The notes under the pieces: generated by a model
Told to the model about the DNA's origin: nothing
Database searches by the model: none
What the model saw: the letters and a program-made list of their open reading frames with translations, nothing else
Origin: Streptosporangiales bacterium
GTDB lineage: Bacteria > Actinomycetota > Actinomycetes > Streptosporangiales > WHST01
Reading direction: 5' to 3'
Assembly (NCBI GenBank): GCA_009379825.1
Contig: WHTA01000010.1
Location: 1 to 64,000 of the forward strand
Length of the DNA stretch: 64,000 nt
Position numbers and translations under genes: made by a program
Shown here: in pieces, positions 16,292-24,610 of the stretch
Layout: each line of letters starts with the position of its first letter
How positions within the stretch are numbered: position 1 is the stretch's first letter

Positions 16292-16495
16292 TCACGGCGA
16301 CTGCTCCTCAAGAAGCGCGGCCAACTTGGCTTCGGCAACTGCTAGTAGCGGCCGTACCGCCTCCGGCTCGATCCCTAGACGTTCTGCAATCTGCTCGTTC
16401 GTCGCTTCATCGTCCAGCAGTTGCAGGGCGAGAGCATGGGCAACCGGCAACCGCTGCATCGCTGCCGCCCGCGCACCGTCGGTTGGCCCAGACAT
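16292..16495 (-). CDS. Small sigma-70 region 4-like HTH protein
   Basis: A 67-residue protein, nearly all one helical domain: LPVAHALALQLLDDEATNEQ then IAERLGIEPEAVRPLL form a helix-turn-helix like sigma-70 region 4, with a helical tail AEAKLAALLEEQ. It has no other sigma-factor region, so it cannot act as a complete sigma factor. Similar small HTH proteins accompany actinobacterial regulators; a partner or modulator role for the LuxR protein 40 nt downstream is an inference. It sits directly behind operator A, so it probably heads a two-gene regulatory transcript. Confidence 0.65.
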   Translation of the reverse strand: MSGPTDGARAAAMQRLPVAHALALQLLDDEATNEQIAERLGIEPEAVRPLLAVAEAKLAALLEEQSP

Positions 16496-16529
16496 GCTTC
16501 TACCATCCGGGCCGCTCTCGCGGCGGACA

Positions 16530-16547
16530 CGAGTAGTCGCCCACTCG
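16530..16547. promoter_or_regulatory. LuxR-type operator candidate, site A
   Basis: CGAGTAGTCGCCCACTCG on the plus strand, 15 of 18 positions identical to site B. It is centred about 43 nt before the start of the small HTH gene, upstream of the LuxR regulator, which suggests autoregulation. Confidence 0.6.
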
Positions 16548-16570
16548 AGTTCGGGCGGGCGTCGGCTCGC

Positions 16571-17527
16571 TCACAGGTCCGACGGGTCGGTGTTGGCGCC
16601 GCAGCACACCACGGCGACGCGCTCGCCGGCGGCGGGGCGGTACGCGCCGGAGCGCAGCGCGGCAAGCGCGGCGGCGCCACTGTGCTCGACGACGATCCGG
16701 CAGCTCGCCCAGAGGTGCCGCCTCGCCTCTACGATGGCGTCGTCGGTGACGAGCACGCTCGCCACGTTCGTCGCGCTCGTCGTGGCGTACGCGATGGTGC
16801 CCGCGCGCCTGGCGCCGAGCGAGTCTGCGGCCACGGCCGTGGTGTCCACCTCGATGTCGACGGGCCCGCCCGCGGCGAACGCCGCGTGCAGCGTCGGCAG
16901 GTTGGCGGGTTCGACGGCGACCACGTCCGCCCTGCCGGCGAGCCCGGCGGTGATGCCCGCGATCAAGCCGCCACCGCCGGCCGCGACGAGCACGGTGTCG
17001 AACTCCGCCTGCTCGAGCAGCTCGAGCGCCAGCGTGCCCTGTCCCGCGCACACCTCACGCTGGTCGTAGGCGTGCACCTCCACTGCCCCGGTCGCCGCGA
17101 TCCTGGCCTTCGCCGCGGCGAGCGCGTCGGCGTAGCTGGCGCCGCCGACCACCACCTCGGCGCCGTAGCCGCGCAGCCGGTCCGCCTTGACCTTGCTGAT
17201 CACCTCGGGCACGTAGATCTCGGCGGACGCACCGATCCGGCCGGCGCCGTACGCCACCGCGAGGCCCGCGTTGCCGCCGGAAGCGGCCACCACACCGGCG
17301 TCGGTCAGCTCGCCGGACTCGGCGGCGGCAAGCAGCCGGTTCGTCGCGCCGCGCGCCTTGAAGGTGCCGGTGTGCTGGAGGTACTCCAGCTTCAGCGACA
17401 CCGGTGTGCCGTCGTCCCGCTCGACGGCCACCACGGGTGTGCGGCGGACGTGCTGGCGGATGCGATCGTGGGCCTGCTCGACCTCGACGGTGGTGAGGGC
17501 GTCGGTGAGCTCGTCACAACTAGTCAC
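16571..17527 (-). CDS. PLP-dependent threonine/serine dehydratase family protein
   Basis: A 318-residue fold-type II PLP enzyme. The cofactor lysine lies in TGTFKARGATNR (K57), followed by the SGGNAGLAVAYGA substrate loop and the AAGGGGLIAG phosphate-binding loop, in the order of threonine ammonia-lyase/serine racemase. There is no C-terminal ACT regulatory domain, so it resembles catabolic or stand-alone dehydratases that turn Thr or Ser into 2-oxoacids and ammonia. GTG at 17527 overlaps the preceding stop (GTGA), which sets the start; a much longer upstream reading is out-of-frame shadow. Last gene of a three-gene operon. Confidence 0.8.
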   Translation of the reverse strand: MTSCDELTDALTTVEVEQAHDRIRQHVRRTPVVAVERDDGTPVSLKLEYLQHTGTFKARGATNRLLAAAESGELTDAGVVAASGGNAGLAVAYGAGRIGASAEIYVPEVISKVKADRLRGYGAEVVVGGASYADALAAAKARIAATGAVEVHAYDQREVCAGQGTLALELLEQAEFDTVLVAAGGGGLIAGITAGLAGRADVVAVEPANLPTLHAAFAAGGPVDIEVDTTAVAADSLGARRAGTIAYATTSATNVASVLVTDDAIVEARRHLWASCRIVVEHSGAAALAALRSGAYRPAAGERVAVVCCGANTDPSDL

Positions 17528-17937
17528 GCTGAGCACCCTACGCCGCGCCTGCGGTGTTCGTCGCACCAGCGACGTGAGCAGCCGTTGGTGCGGTCGACGA
17601 CCGGCCGGCCGCACCTGGCGCACCGCTTGAACCTGCCCCAGCCCGACAGCGCGACCAGCTCGGCGACGGCGCACACGGCCGCCGTCACGGGGGTGACCAG
17701 GCGGCCGCGGCCCACGTACACCAGCCGCCAGGAACCTGGGCAGCCGTCGAGGCACGGCTGCGCTCCCAGCTCGACCATCAGCTCGTTCAGCCGATCCGCT
17801 GCGGCCGACTCGTCCGGCAGCGCCCACAGCACTCGACACAGGCCCGGCTGCCCACCCGCGAGGAAGTGCTCGGCCAGCCTGAGCCCAGGGTCGAGTGCTG
17901 CGAACGGCGGCCGTACCGCCGCCCCACGGGTCGCCAC
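17524..17937 (-). CDS. CGNR-type zinc-finger protein (short)
   Basis: A 137-residue protein. The C-terminal treble-clef region reads FKRCARCGRPVVDRTNGC with SRRWCDEHRRR after it, the zinc-binding plan of CGNR family regulators, although the strict CGNR signature is replaced here. The N-terminal part (residues 1-95) corresponds to a shortened ABATE-like (stress-activation) domain. These proteins are presumed transcription regulators. It starts with GTG at 17937, 2 nt after the L11-like gene stop, and overlaps the dehydratase start by 4 nt, so the three are translationally linked. Confidence 0.65.
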   Translation of the reverse strand: MATRGAAVRPPFAALDPGLRLAEHFLAGGQPGLCRVLWALPDESAAADRLNELMVELGAQPCLDGCPGSWRLVYVGRGRLVTPVTAAVCAVAELVALSGWGRFKRCARCGRPVVDRTNGCSRRWCDEHRRRGVGCSA

Positions 17938-17939
17938 GG

Positions 17940-18350
17940 TCAGCCCTCCTCGACGCGGACCCCCATCGAGCGCGCCGTGCCCGCGACGGTGCGTGCGGCC
18001 TTCGCCAGGTCGGCGGTGTTCAGGTCCGGCAGCTTCCGCGCCGCGATCGTCTCGAGCTGGGCCCGCGACAGCACCCGGTCACCGGACGAGCCGTTCGTCG
18101 CGAGCGCCTGCTTGATCAGCGACGCGGTGGGCGGCGTCTTGTAACGCAGCTCGAACGACTTGTCGTCGTAGATGGTGATGACGACTGGCACGATGTCGCC
18201 GCGCTGGCCGGCGGTCGCCTCGTCGTAGGCGCGCTTGACGGCCATCATGTTCACGCCCGTCGGCCCGAGCATCTTGCCCAGGTCGACGACCGCCGCGTCA
18301 CCCGCGGCCAACTCCACGGTCAGCCGGTGGCCGACCTTCTTCACTGCCAT
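17940..18350 (-). CDS. Ribosomal protein L11 paralogue lacking the conserved prolines
   Basis: A 136-residue protein clearly homologous to ribosomal L11: GVNMMAVKRAYDEAT, IPVVITIYDDKSFE-like text, KTPPTASLIKQAL and a C-terminal RTVAGTARSMGV. It is not next to rplA, rplJ or secE/nusG, so it is a second copy. The N-terminal loop that in normal L11 reads NPxPPVGPAL is here AAVVDLGKML. Relative to E. coli numbering P20, P22, P23 and P26 become A, V, D and K, with no gap. Changes at those prolines are linked to thiopeptide (thiostrepton) resistance in established work. GAGGAGG precedes the ATG. A resistance or specialised-ribosome role is inferred. Confidence 0.8.
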   Translation of the reverse strand: MAVKKVGHRLTVELAAGDAAVVDLGKMLGPTGVNMMAVKRAYDEATAGQRGDIVPVVITIYDDKSFELRYKTPPTASLIKQALATNGSSGDRVLSRAQLETIAARKLPDLNTADLAKAARTVAGTARSMGVRVEEG

Positions 18351-18426
18351 CGTGCCCCCTCCTCGGTTCTCGCTTGCCGAGGCAGGAAGCTATGGCCTCC
18401 AGAGGGTGGAGACTCAAGTCCGAGAG

Positions 18427-20296
18427 CTACGCGACGGCCGGCACGACGTCCACGTCCGCCGCCCGCACGTAGCCCATCCGGTGGCCCATCCACACCAGGT
18501 AGTACCTGTCCTTGCCGACGATCTGCCGGCCGGGCACCTGGTACTCCTTCGCGTAGTAGTAGTCGGTCTGGACCTTCGGGTCCGCGACCACCACGGACCG
18601 GCCGGACTCGAGCGAGTACTGCAGTGGCTTCAGCTCTTGGTACGGCACGTCGTCCGGGTACGCGCTCTCCTCCGGGTACGCGGTGCCGTAGAACGGGATC
18701 GAGTCGCTGCCGGCCTTCGGCTGCGCCACTGGTCGGATTGTCGGCCGGGTCGTGGAACCACGCCTGCTGGCCGAGGTACCAGACCGCCGTCCAGTCGCCG
18801 TCGCGGCCCGCGTACGGGTACTGCGCGCCCGCCGCGGCCCTGGCGCCGATGTCGGACACGTTCGTGGTGCTCGGGCTGCCGTCCGGCTGCAGGCCGACGT
18901 CGTTGACGAGCGGCGCGTCGTCGTTCGGCTCGGTGCGCAGGTAGACGAAGTTGGTGCCGGGTTCGTCGCACGCCGCGTCCGGGTCGTCGCCGCAACCGGC
19001 GACCAGCTGGTCGTTGCCCGCGAAGCCAGGCAGGATCGTGACGACGCCGCCGCGCGGGTTGTTGCCAGGGGCGATCGGCGAGTCCAGCAGGTCGAAGTAG
19101 TGCTCCCAGTCCCAGAACGGCCCGGGGTCGTGGTGCATGGCGGGCACCCGGCTCGGCTCGGTCGCCGGCACCTGGTCGTGCCCGATGATGTGCGAACGGT
19201 CGAGCGGGACGTCGTACTTCTCCGCCAGGTAGCGCACGAGGGCGGCGGAGTTCTGGTACATCGCCTCGGTGTACCAGCTGCCGTCGGCCTCGTAACCCTC
19301 GTGCTCGATGCCGATCGAGTGCATGTTCGTGTACCAGTTGCCGGCCTGCCACGCGACGTTCTTGTGCTTGACGTGCTGCGCGACCTGACCGTCGTTCGAC
19401 CTGATCGTGTACTGCCAGCTCACGTACTCCGGATCCTGCACGAGCTCGAGCGTGTTGGCCCAGGTCTCCTCGGTGTCGTGCACGACGATCTGGTCGATCT
19501 TCATGTCGTCCGGGCGGTTCGCGAGGTCGTGGTTGCCGTAGTCGCCAGGCCCGTCGCCGTACTTCTCGTACGGCGCGGGGATCCACTGGCAGCCGAGTCG
19601 CTCGGGGCACTGCACCTTGCCCTCGCTCTTGCTGTCGGCGAGCCGGAGCCGGCCGAGCTGTGCGCGCGCCGGCTGCACGTCGGGATGCGGCGCGAGCCGC
19701 ACCCGTTCACCGTCCGCCGTCGTACGCGCGGCGCCGTCGCGCATCCGCGCGAAGACCTGGTTGGCGAACGACTCTGCGACCGGCCTGGTGGACGCACCGC
19801 TGTACTTCGCCACCGCCGCGTACCAGTCGCCGGCGGGCGTGCCGCGCCCAGTCGACAGGTCAAGCTTGCGTTGGTAGTCGGCCAGCAGAGCGGCTCCGCC
19901 GCGGACGTTCGCCGCCGGGTCGTCGCGCAGCTCCGCGGCGCGCGTGCCGGTAAGGCGCGCGGCACGGTCGAGCGTGTGCAGCGCCGTGTCGGACGGCGTG
20001 ACCCGCGCCGTGTGCTCGCGGTCGCCGACACCTGTGGGTGCGTCCGCGTCGGTGAGGTGCATCGGCCCGTAGCCGCCGGCTCTGCTCGGCCGGCCCGCAT
20101 GGTCCTCCCAGCGCGACTGCAGGTACGAGACGCCGAGCAGCACCTCGACAGGCACGTCGAACTCCGCCGCCGCGGCGTTGAACTCCTGCTGCAGCGACGG
20201 CATCGGGGCGGGGCCGGCAGCGGCCTGCGGGGCGACCACCGCGACCGGTGTGGCGACGACGACTGCGGCCAGCATGACGCGGTACCGACGGCGCAT
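18427..20296 (-). pseudogene. Secreted N-acetylmuramoyl-L-alanine amidase, frameshifted
   Basis: The product starts with a signal peptide (MRRRYRVMLAAVVVATPVAV then AAG), a helical region (about residues 25-200), and an Amidase_2 zinc-amidase domain with IVVHDTEETW, MHSIGIEHEGY, HIIGHDQVPA and MHHDPGPFWDW, which hydrolyses the amide bond of peptidoglycan stem peptides outside the cell. A C-terminal SH3-like region follows. The frame breaks near 18730 in NPT; shifting frame continues into VAQPKAGSDSIPFYGTAYPE and ends at 18427. One surplus base explains it. The ATG at 20296 has GGAG 7 nt upstream. A sequencing error is the simplest reading; if real, the last 100 residues are lost. Confidence 0.75.
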
Positions 20297-20437
20297 ACCC
20301 CGACTCCTCACCCCTCGGTAGGAAAGCTGCAGCTACCCTGGTCCCTCCGTTAGGAACTGTCAACGCTATGCGGCGCGGTGTGACTGCCGGCCGGGTCGAT
20401 AGCCTGACAGGCAGTTCGAGAATGCAAGGGGGGTCCG

Positions 20438-20929
20438 GTGGCCGACTCGTCGTTCGACATCGTCAACAAGGTCGATCGTCAAGAGGTCGACAACGCCTTG
20501 AACCAAGCGGCCAAGGAGATCTCGCAGCGCTACGACTTCAAAGGTACGAACGCGTCCCTCGCGTGGTCGGGTGAGAAGCACATCGAGATCCGGGCGAACA
20601 GCGAGGACCGCGCGAAGGCGGTGCTCGACGTGTTCCAGACCAAGCTGGTCAAGCGCGGCGTCTCGTTGAAGACCCTGGACGCCGGCGACCCGCAGCTGTC
20701 CGGCAAGGAGTACCGGCTCGGCTGCGACCTCACCGAGGGCATCTCGCAGGAGAACGCGAAGAAGCTCACCAAGCTGATCCGCGACGAGGCCCCGAAGGGC
20801 GTGAAAGCCCAGATCCAGGGCGACGAGCTCCGCGTCTCGGCGAAGAAGAAGGACGACCTGCAGACCGTCATCTCCCTCATCAAGGAGAAGAACTTCGACT
20901 TCGCCGTACAGTTCGTGAACTACCGCTGA
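20438..20929 (+). CDS. yajQ: YajQ family nucleotide-binding protein
   Basis: A 163-residue protein matching YajQ over its full length: [20 protein letters not shown] at the start, [12 protein letters not shown], then [20 protein letters not shown] and [11 protein letters not shown] at the end. Some family members bind cyclic di-GMP; others were described as nucleic-acid binders. The GTG at 20438 follows an AAGGGGGG ribosome-binding site. It is monocistronic, divergent from the amidase gene, and followed by a stem-loop. Confidence 0.9.
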   Translation: MADSSFDIVNKVDRQEVDNALNQAAKEISQRYDFKGTNASLAWSGEKHIEIRANSEDRAKAVLDVFQTKLVKRGVSLKTLDAGDPQLSGKEYRLGCDLTEGISQENAKKLTKLIRDEAPKGVKAQIQGDELRVSAKKKDDLQTVISLIKEKNFDFAVQFVNYR

Positions 20930-20946
20930 GCCGACGCAGCACCACT

Positions 20947-20969
20947 ACATCGGCCACCGCTGCCGATGT
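20947..20969 (+). terminator. Stem-loop after yajQ
   Basis: ACATCGGC (20947-20954) and GCCGATGT (20962-20969) form an 8-bp perfect stem with a 7-nt loop, starting 18 nt after the yajQ stop. There is no U-run. A third GCCGATGTG copy recurs at 20989. Confidence 0.5.
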
Positions 20970-21068
20970 GAGAGCAACAATCCGCCCCGCCGATGTGGAA
21001 CCATTTCCCGGACCTGCCGCGTCGGCCGGTTGTGCAGCCGACGACGGCCACGCCGTCCCGTCCGAAAG

Positions 21069-21962
21069 GTGCAAGCACGGTATGCCCGAGTTGACACGAA
21101 GTTCCCCGAGCTCCAGGGGCCGCTGACACTGCGGGTGGGCGCGCTGCAGCAAGCGGGCGGTGACGCACCCGTATCGGTGGTAACGGATCCGGGGATCTCG
21201 TCGCCACAGCTGACGGTCCGCGGGTCACAGGAGGACCTCGACCAGGTCTCGCTCGACACTCGTGCCGGCCGTCTCGGCGTCTCCCTCCCGGGCAGCTCCG
21301 GTGGCGGGATCAACATCACCGGCGGGACCGTCATCGGGAACATCTCCGGCGGTGCGATCTCGATCGGTCGCAACAACTCGATATCCATCGACGGCGACAT
21401 GCATATCGGCGGCGTCAGCGGCCGCACCATCGTCAACGGGGTCGACGTCACCGACTACGTCCCAGCAACCTGGCGGAGCCGCGGGGCGCGAGCCGATGTC
21501 CCTCGAGGCCCGCATCCCGCCGGGCTCCTCGGTCGAGGTCGACCTCAAGAACCCAGCGGTGCGCCTCGATGGCAGTTCCGTGGCATCGACGTCCACAACC
21601 ATACCGGCGACATCCAGGTACAGGGCGAGTTCGGCGCCGGAAGAGTCCAGTCGCACACCGGCAGCATCTCGGTCGGCAGCGTGACGGGCAACGCCAACCT
21701 CCGCACCCACACCGGCAACATCCACGTCGAGCACGCAGATCCCGCCAACGGCCTCGACATGCGGACGCACACCGGGAACGTCATCTACCGCGTCGGCAGC
21801 CTCGACGCGCTCAACAAGATCCAGGGACGCACCCACACCGGCAACGTCACGCACGGCACCAGCGCGCGGGCATCGGCCCAGCGACCACAGAACCGGCAGC
21901 AGGAACGACCTGGTGAACGTGGTTCACCACACCGCGGCCGGTTCGACGGCAGGTCGTGGTGA
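21069..21962 (+). pseudogene. Beta-repeat (DUF4097/polymer-forming-like) protein, two compensating frameshifts
   Basis: The coding text is repetitive beta-strand sequence: GGINITGGTVIGNISGGAIS, SIDGDMHIGGVSGRTIVNG, then HNHTGDIQVQG, SHTGSISVGS, THTGNIHVEH, THTGNVIYRV and THTGNVTHGT. These are short HTG-centred repeats of a beta-solenoid, like DUF4097 or bactofilin-type proteins. Between about 21463 and 21573 the frame moves by one and then returns; the intervening text SLEARIPPGSSVEVDLKNPA fits the same protein. The start is unclear (GTG at 21069 or further upstream near 20993). No signal peptide is seen. Two single-base errors are likelier than decay. Confidence 0.55.
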
Positions 21963-21974
21963 CCACGACTGCCT

Positions 21975-22196
21975 AGTCCCTCAGCTGCCGACCGCTTCGG
22001 CGGCGGGGTCTGTCATCATCGCGCTCGTGTTGAGTGTGCGGGTGATGTGTCCGGCGGAGCGGACGCGCTGCAGCTCAGCATCAACCTTGCCGGCATCGTC
22101 GCGGCGGGTTCGGTCACGCTGCTTGTGCAGCACGTGATCTGGTCGACGGTACGTACGGCTGCGCGCGGCACGGCAGCACGCCGGCTGACGACGCGC
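21975..22196 (+). pseudogene. Possible remnant of a DUF389 membrane protein C-terminus
   Basis: Out of the annotated frames this 220-nt stretch reads GGADALQLSINLAGIVAAGS then VTLLVQHVIW, much like the last helix of DUF389 family membrane proteins. Another hydrophobic run (AAGSVIIALVLSVRVM) lies just upstream in a second frame. No start codon with a ribosome-binding site is seen, and the 5' part of the gene is missing. It lies between the beta-repeat gene and the convergent phoD gene. A chance match in GC-rich DNA is possible. Confidence 0.3.
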
Positions 22197-23870
22197 TCAG
22201 TGCCACTTCCGCGGGTCGGTCCAGCCGGTGCTCAGCGGCAGCGGGCCGCCCGGTCCCATCTCCGGGTCGCCGCGTAGGCGCAGCAGCGGCCGCGGTGCGA
22301 CGTCGCGTACCTCGACGCCCGGGCGGCCGGACTCCACGACGAACGTCGCGTACGTCCCTCCGTCCGCCTTCGGCTGGGTGACGCTCGAGACGACACGCAG
22401 CTCCGTGGTCAGCTGGTCCTTGTCGGCGTGGCACAGCAGGAAGCCGCGCTGGTGGTCGATGAACTTCCAGTGCGGGCTCTTCGCCTTGATCGGGTCGAAG
22501 ATGCTGTGGAACGCGGCCAGGTCCGGGTTGCCGCCGGACGAGATGGACGTGCCGGTCAGCTCCGCACCGACGACCGGCGACTTCTCGTCCTCGAAGTCCG
22601 GCCGCAGGTCGCACACCCAGGTGGAGTGCCGGTCACCGGTCATGAAGACGACGTTCTGCGCGTCCGCCTCGTGCAGTGTGGACAGCAGCCGCCGCCGCTG
22701 CACCCGGTACCCGTCCCAGTTGTCGAGGTCGTACAGCAGGTCGCGGCCAGGCAGCCGGTCGTTCTGCGCGATCATCGCCTGGTTGGCCACCAGGTTCCAC
22801 GTCGCGGACGTGTCGGTGAGCCGGTCGAGCAACCACCTCTCCTGCTCCTTCCCCGTGATGCTCAACGCCGGGTTCTTCGCCTCCTGCAACGTCCGCGGCT
22901 GGTCGCTGCGGTACTGGCGGGTGTCGAGCACGCTGACCCGGACGTGCCGGCCGAACCGCAGCCCGCGGTACAGGCGCATGGCGGCGCCGTGCGGGTGCGC
23001 GCGGTAGCGCAGCGGCATGTGCTCGAAGTACGCGCGCATCGCGGCCTTCCGCCGCTTCCTGAACTCCTTGTGCGACTGGTCGTCCGGGTCCTGCGGCACG
23101 TCGGCGGCGTAGTTGTTGTCCACCTCGTGGTCGTCGAACGTGACCACCCACGGTGCGTTCGCGTGGGCGGCCTGCAGGTTGGGGTCGGTGCGGTACTGCG
23201 CATACCGGTTCCGGTACTGCTCCAGCGTCATCGGCTCGCCGTCGCCCTCGTGCTGCCGCACGTACTCCTTCTTGTGCGGCTTGCTCTCGTAGATGTAGTC
23301 GCCGAGGAAGAAGACCACCGCGACGTCCTGGTCGGCCAGGTGCGCGAGCGGGGTGAAGTAGCCGTTCTGCCAGTTCTGGCAGGACGCCACCGCGAACCGC
23401 ACCGGCGTCGCCGCGTCGTGCGGCGGCGCCGTCCTCGTACGACCGACCGGGCTCACCCGGTCGCCGGCGCGGAACCGGTAGAAGTACTCGCGGTCCGGGT
23501 CGAGGCCGCCGGCCTCGACGTGCACGCTGTGCGCGTACTCGGGGCGCGCGAACTCGGTGCCGCTGGCCACCGGGCAGGTGAACCGCTCGTCGCAGGCGAC
23601 CTGCCACTGCACCGGCACCGGGCGGTCCGGCATGCCGCCGCCGTGCAGCGGTTCCGGCGCCAGCCGGGTCCACAGCACGACGCTGTGCGGCTCCGGGTCC
23701 CCGGACGCGACGCCGAGCGTGAACGGCTCGCCGCGCAGCCGCGGGTTCGCCACGCTCTGTGCGGCATGTGCCCAGGACGGCGCCAGGGTCGCCGTCGCCG
23801 CACCTACGAGCACTGACCCCGCCGTCGTGATGAACCGCCGGCGGCTGGTCAACGCGGAAGATCCGGTCAT
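22197..23870 (-). CDS. phoD: Alkaline phosphatase D (PhoD family), Tat-exported
   Basis: A 557-residue phosphodiesterase/alkaline phosphatase. The N-terminus has a twin-arginine signal (SRRRFITTAGSVLVGAA, residues 9-25, cleavage near AHA). A PhoD N-terminal beta domain is followed by the metallophosphatase core: VASCQNWQNGYFTP, VVFFLGDYIYES, WVVTFDDHEVDNNYA, and a late FMTGDRHSTWV block. Family enzymes release phosphate from diesters and monoesters outside the cell, usually with Ca and Fe cofactors. The ATG at 23870 begins MTGSSALTSRRR; a longer in-frame reading upstream would bury the Tat motif. No PHO box could be seen in the 241-nt upstream gap. Confidence 0.88.
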   Translation of the reverse strand: MTGSSALTSRRRFITTAGSVLVGAATATLAPSWAHAAQSVANPRLRGEPFTLGVASGDPEPHSVVLWTRLAPEPLHGGGMPDRPVPVQWQVACDERFTCPVASGTEFARPEYAHSVHVEAGGLDPDREYFYRFRAGDRVSPVGRTRTAPPHDAATPVRFAVASCQNWQNGYFTPLAHLADQDVAVVFFLGDYIYESKPHKKEYVRQHEGDGEPMTLEQYRNRYAQYRTDPNLQAAHANAPWVVTFDDHEVDNNYAADVPQDPDDQSHKEFRKRRKAAMRAYFEHMPLRYRAHPHGAAMRLYRGLRFGRHVRVSVLDTRQYRSDQPRTLQEAKNPALSITGKEQERWLLDRLTDTSATWNLVANQAMIAQNDRLPGRDLLYDLDNWDGYRVQRRRLLSTLHEADAQNVVFMTGDRHSTWVCDLRPDFEDEKSPVVGAELTGTSISSGGNPDLAAFHSIFDPIKAKSPHWKFIDHQRGFLLCHADKDQLTTELRVVSSVTQPKADGGTYATFVVESGRPGVEVRDVAPRPLLRLRGDPEMGPGGPLPLSTGWTDPRKWH

Positions 23871-24111
23871 CGCTGGCACCTCGTCCAGAAGCGAATCTGG
23901 GGTCGGTTCCAGCGGAGTCCGGCCAAGTGACCGGGAAGACGACCGAAAGCGAAGCGTAGGCGGCCAGTTGCAGAACGTAAGGGCGGACGCTGCCTGCTCG
24001 CGTCCAGTCGGCGAACCGCACGTGTCGCCGCGAAGAAGAGCAGCCGACATGAACCGTCCGGCCCCCGGAGCCGTTGTGCCGGGTACCGGGGGTAGCCGCA
24101 GGAGGTAAACC

Positions 24112-24567
24112 ATGCGCAGGACCGTCGGAATACTCGCCGCCGCCCTACTCGGGGCAGCCCTCGCCGTCGCTCCCGGAGTGGCCGGTGCCGCCCCGGGCGG
24201 GGCGCCGGCCATACCGCTCAACCCGGAGCAGGAGACGCCGCCCGCCGTCAGCGACGGCAGCGGGTTCTTCTCCTACACCGTCGACGGCGACGAGCTATGC
24301 TACACGCTCGAGGTCAGGGACCTGACCGCCGCGCCGGTGGCGGCGCACATCCACGTCGGACCGCGGAACGTCGCCGGGCCGATCGTCATCGGCCTGACCA
24401 CGCCGCCCGCCGCGACCAGCACCGTCAGCGCGTGCCTGACCGCCGCCGAGGGCGGCGAGATGACGCCGGCCGAGCTGGCCGCGCTCGTGGACGACCCGCG
24501 TGCGCACTACGTCAACGTGCACACGCCGATGTTCCCCGGCGGGGAGGTGCGTGGCCAGCTCAAGTGA
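24112..24567 (+). CDS. Secreted CHRD domain protein
   Basis: A 151-residue protein with a Sec signal peptide (MRRTVGILAAALLGAALAVA, cleavage around AGA-AP) followed by one CHRD domain: LNPEQETPPAVSDGSGFFSY, LCYTLEVRDL, AAHIHVGPRNVAGPIVIGL, and the terminal FPGGEVRGQLK signature. CHRD domains occur in secreted bacterial proteins of uncertain function. AGGAGGT lies 6 nt before the ATG. It is divergent from phoD and has no linked gene downstream on the same transcript that can be proved. Confidence 0.85.
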   Translation: MRRTVGILAAALLGAALAVAPGVAGAAPGGAPAIPLNPEQETPPAVSDGSGFFSYTVDGDELCYTLEVRDLTAAPVAAHIHVGPRNVAGPIVIGLTTPPAATSTVSACLTAAEGGEMTPAELAALVDDPRAHYVNVHTPMFPGGEVRGQLK

Positions 24568-24583
24568 ATCCGCTAGGCTGCCG

Positions 24584-24610
24584 GAGAATTTCACGTTAAT
24601 ATGAATTCTC
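24584..24610 (+). promoter_or_regulatory. TetR operator overlapping a leaderless promoter
   Basis: GAGAATT (24584-24590) and AATTCTC (24604-24610) form a 7-bp inverted repeat with a 13-nt spacer that ends exactly at the ATG of the TetR gene. A TAATAT -10-like hexamer (24597-24602) lies inside the repeat, 8 nt before the ATG. Binding would block transcription, giving autorepression of the TetR-glycosyltransferase pair. Confidence 0.55.

Noticed and set aside
16571-17839. A longer reading upstream of the threonine dehydratase
   Set aside because: The added text is Arg/Pro-rich out-of-frame shadow of the CGNR gene; the GTG at 17527 overlaps the preceding stop and gives a normal enzyme start.
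20340-20365. TTGACA on the minus strand before the amidase gene as a -35 box
   Set aside because: No convincing -10 at 16-19 nt; possible but not strong enough to list as a feature.
23871-24111. PHO box between phoD and the CHRD gene
   Set aside because: I looked for repeated GTTCACC-like units in this 241-nt divergent gap and found none.
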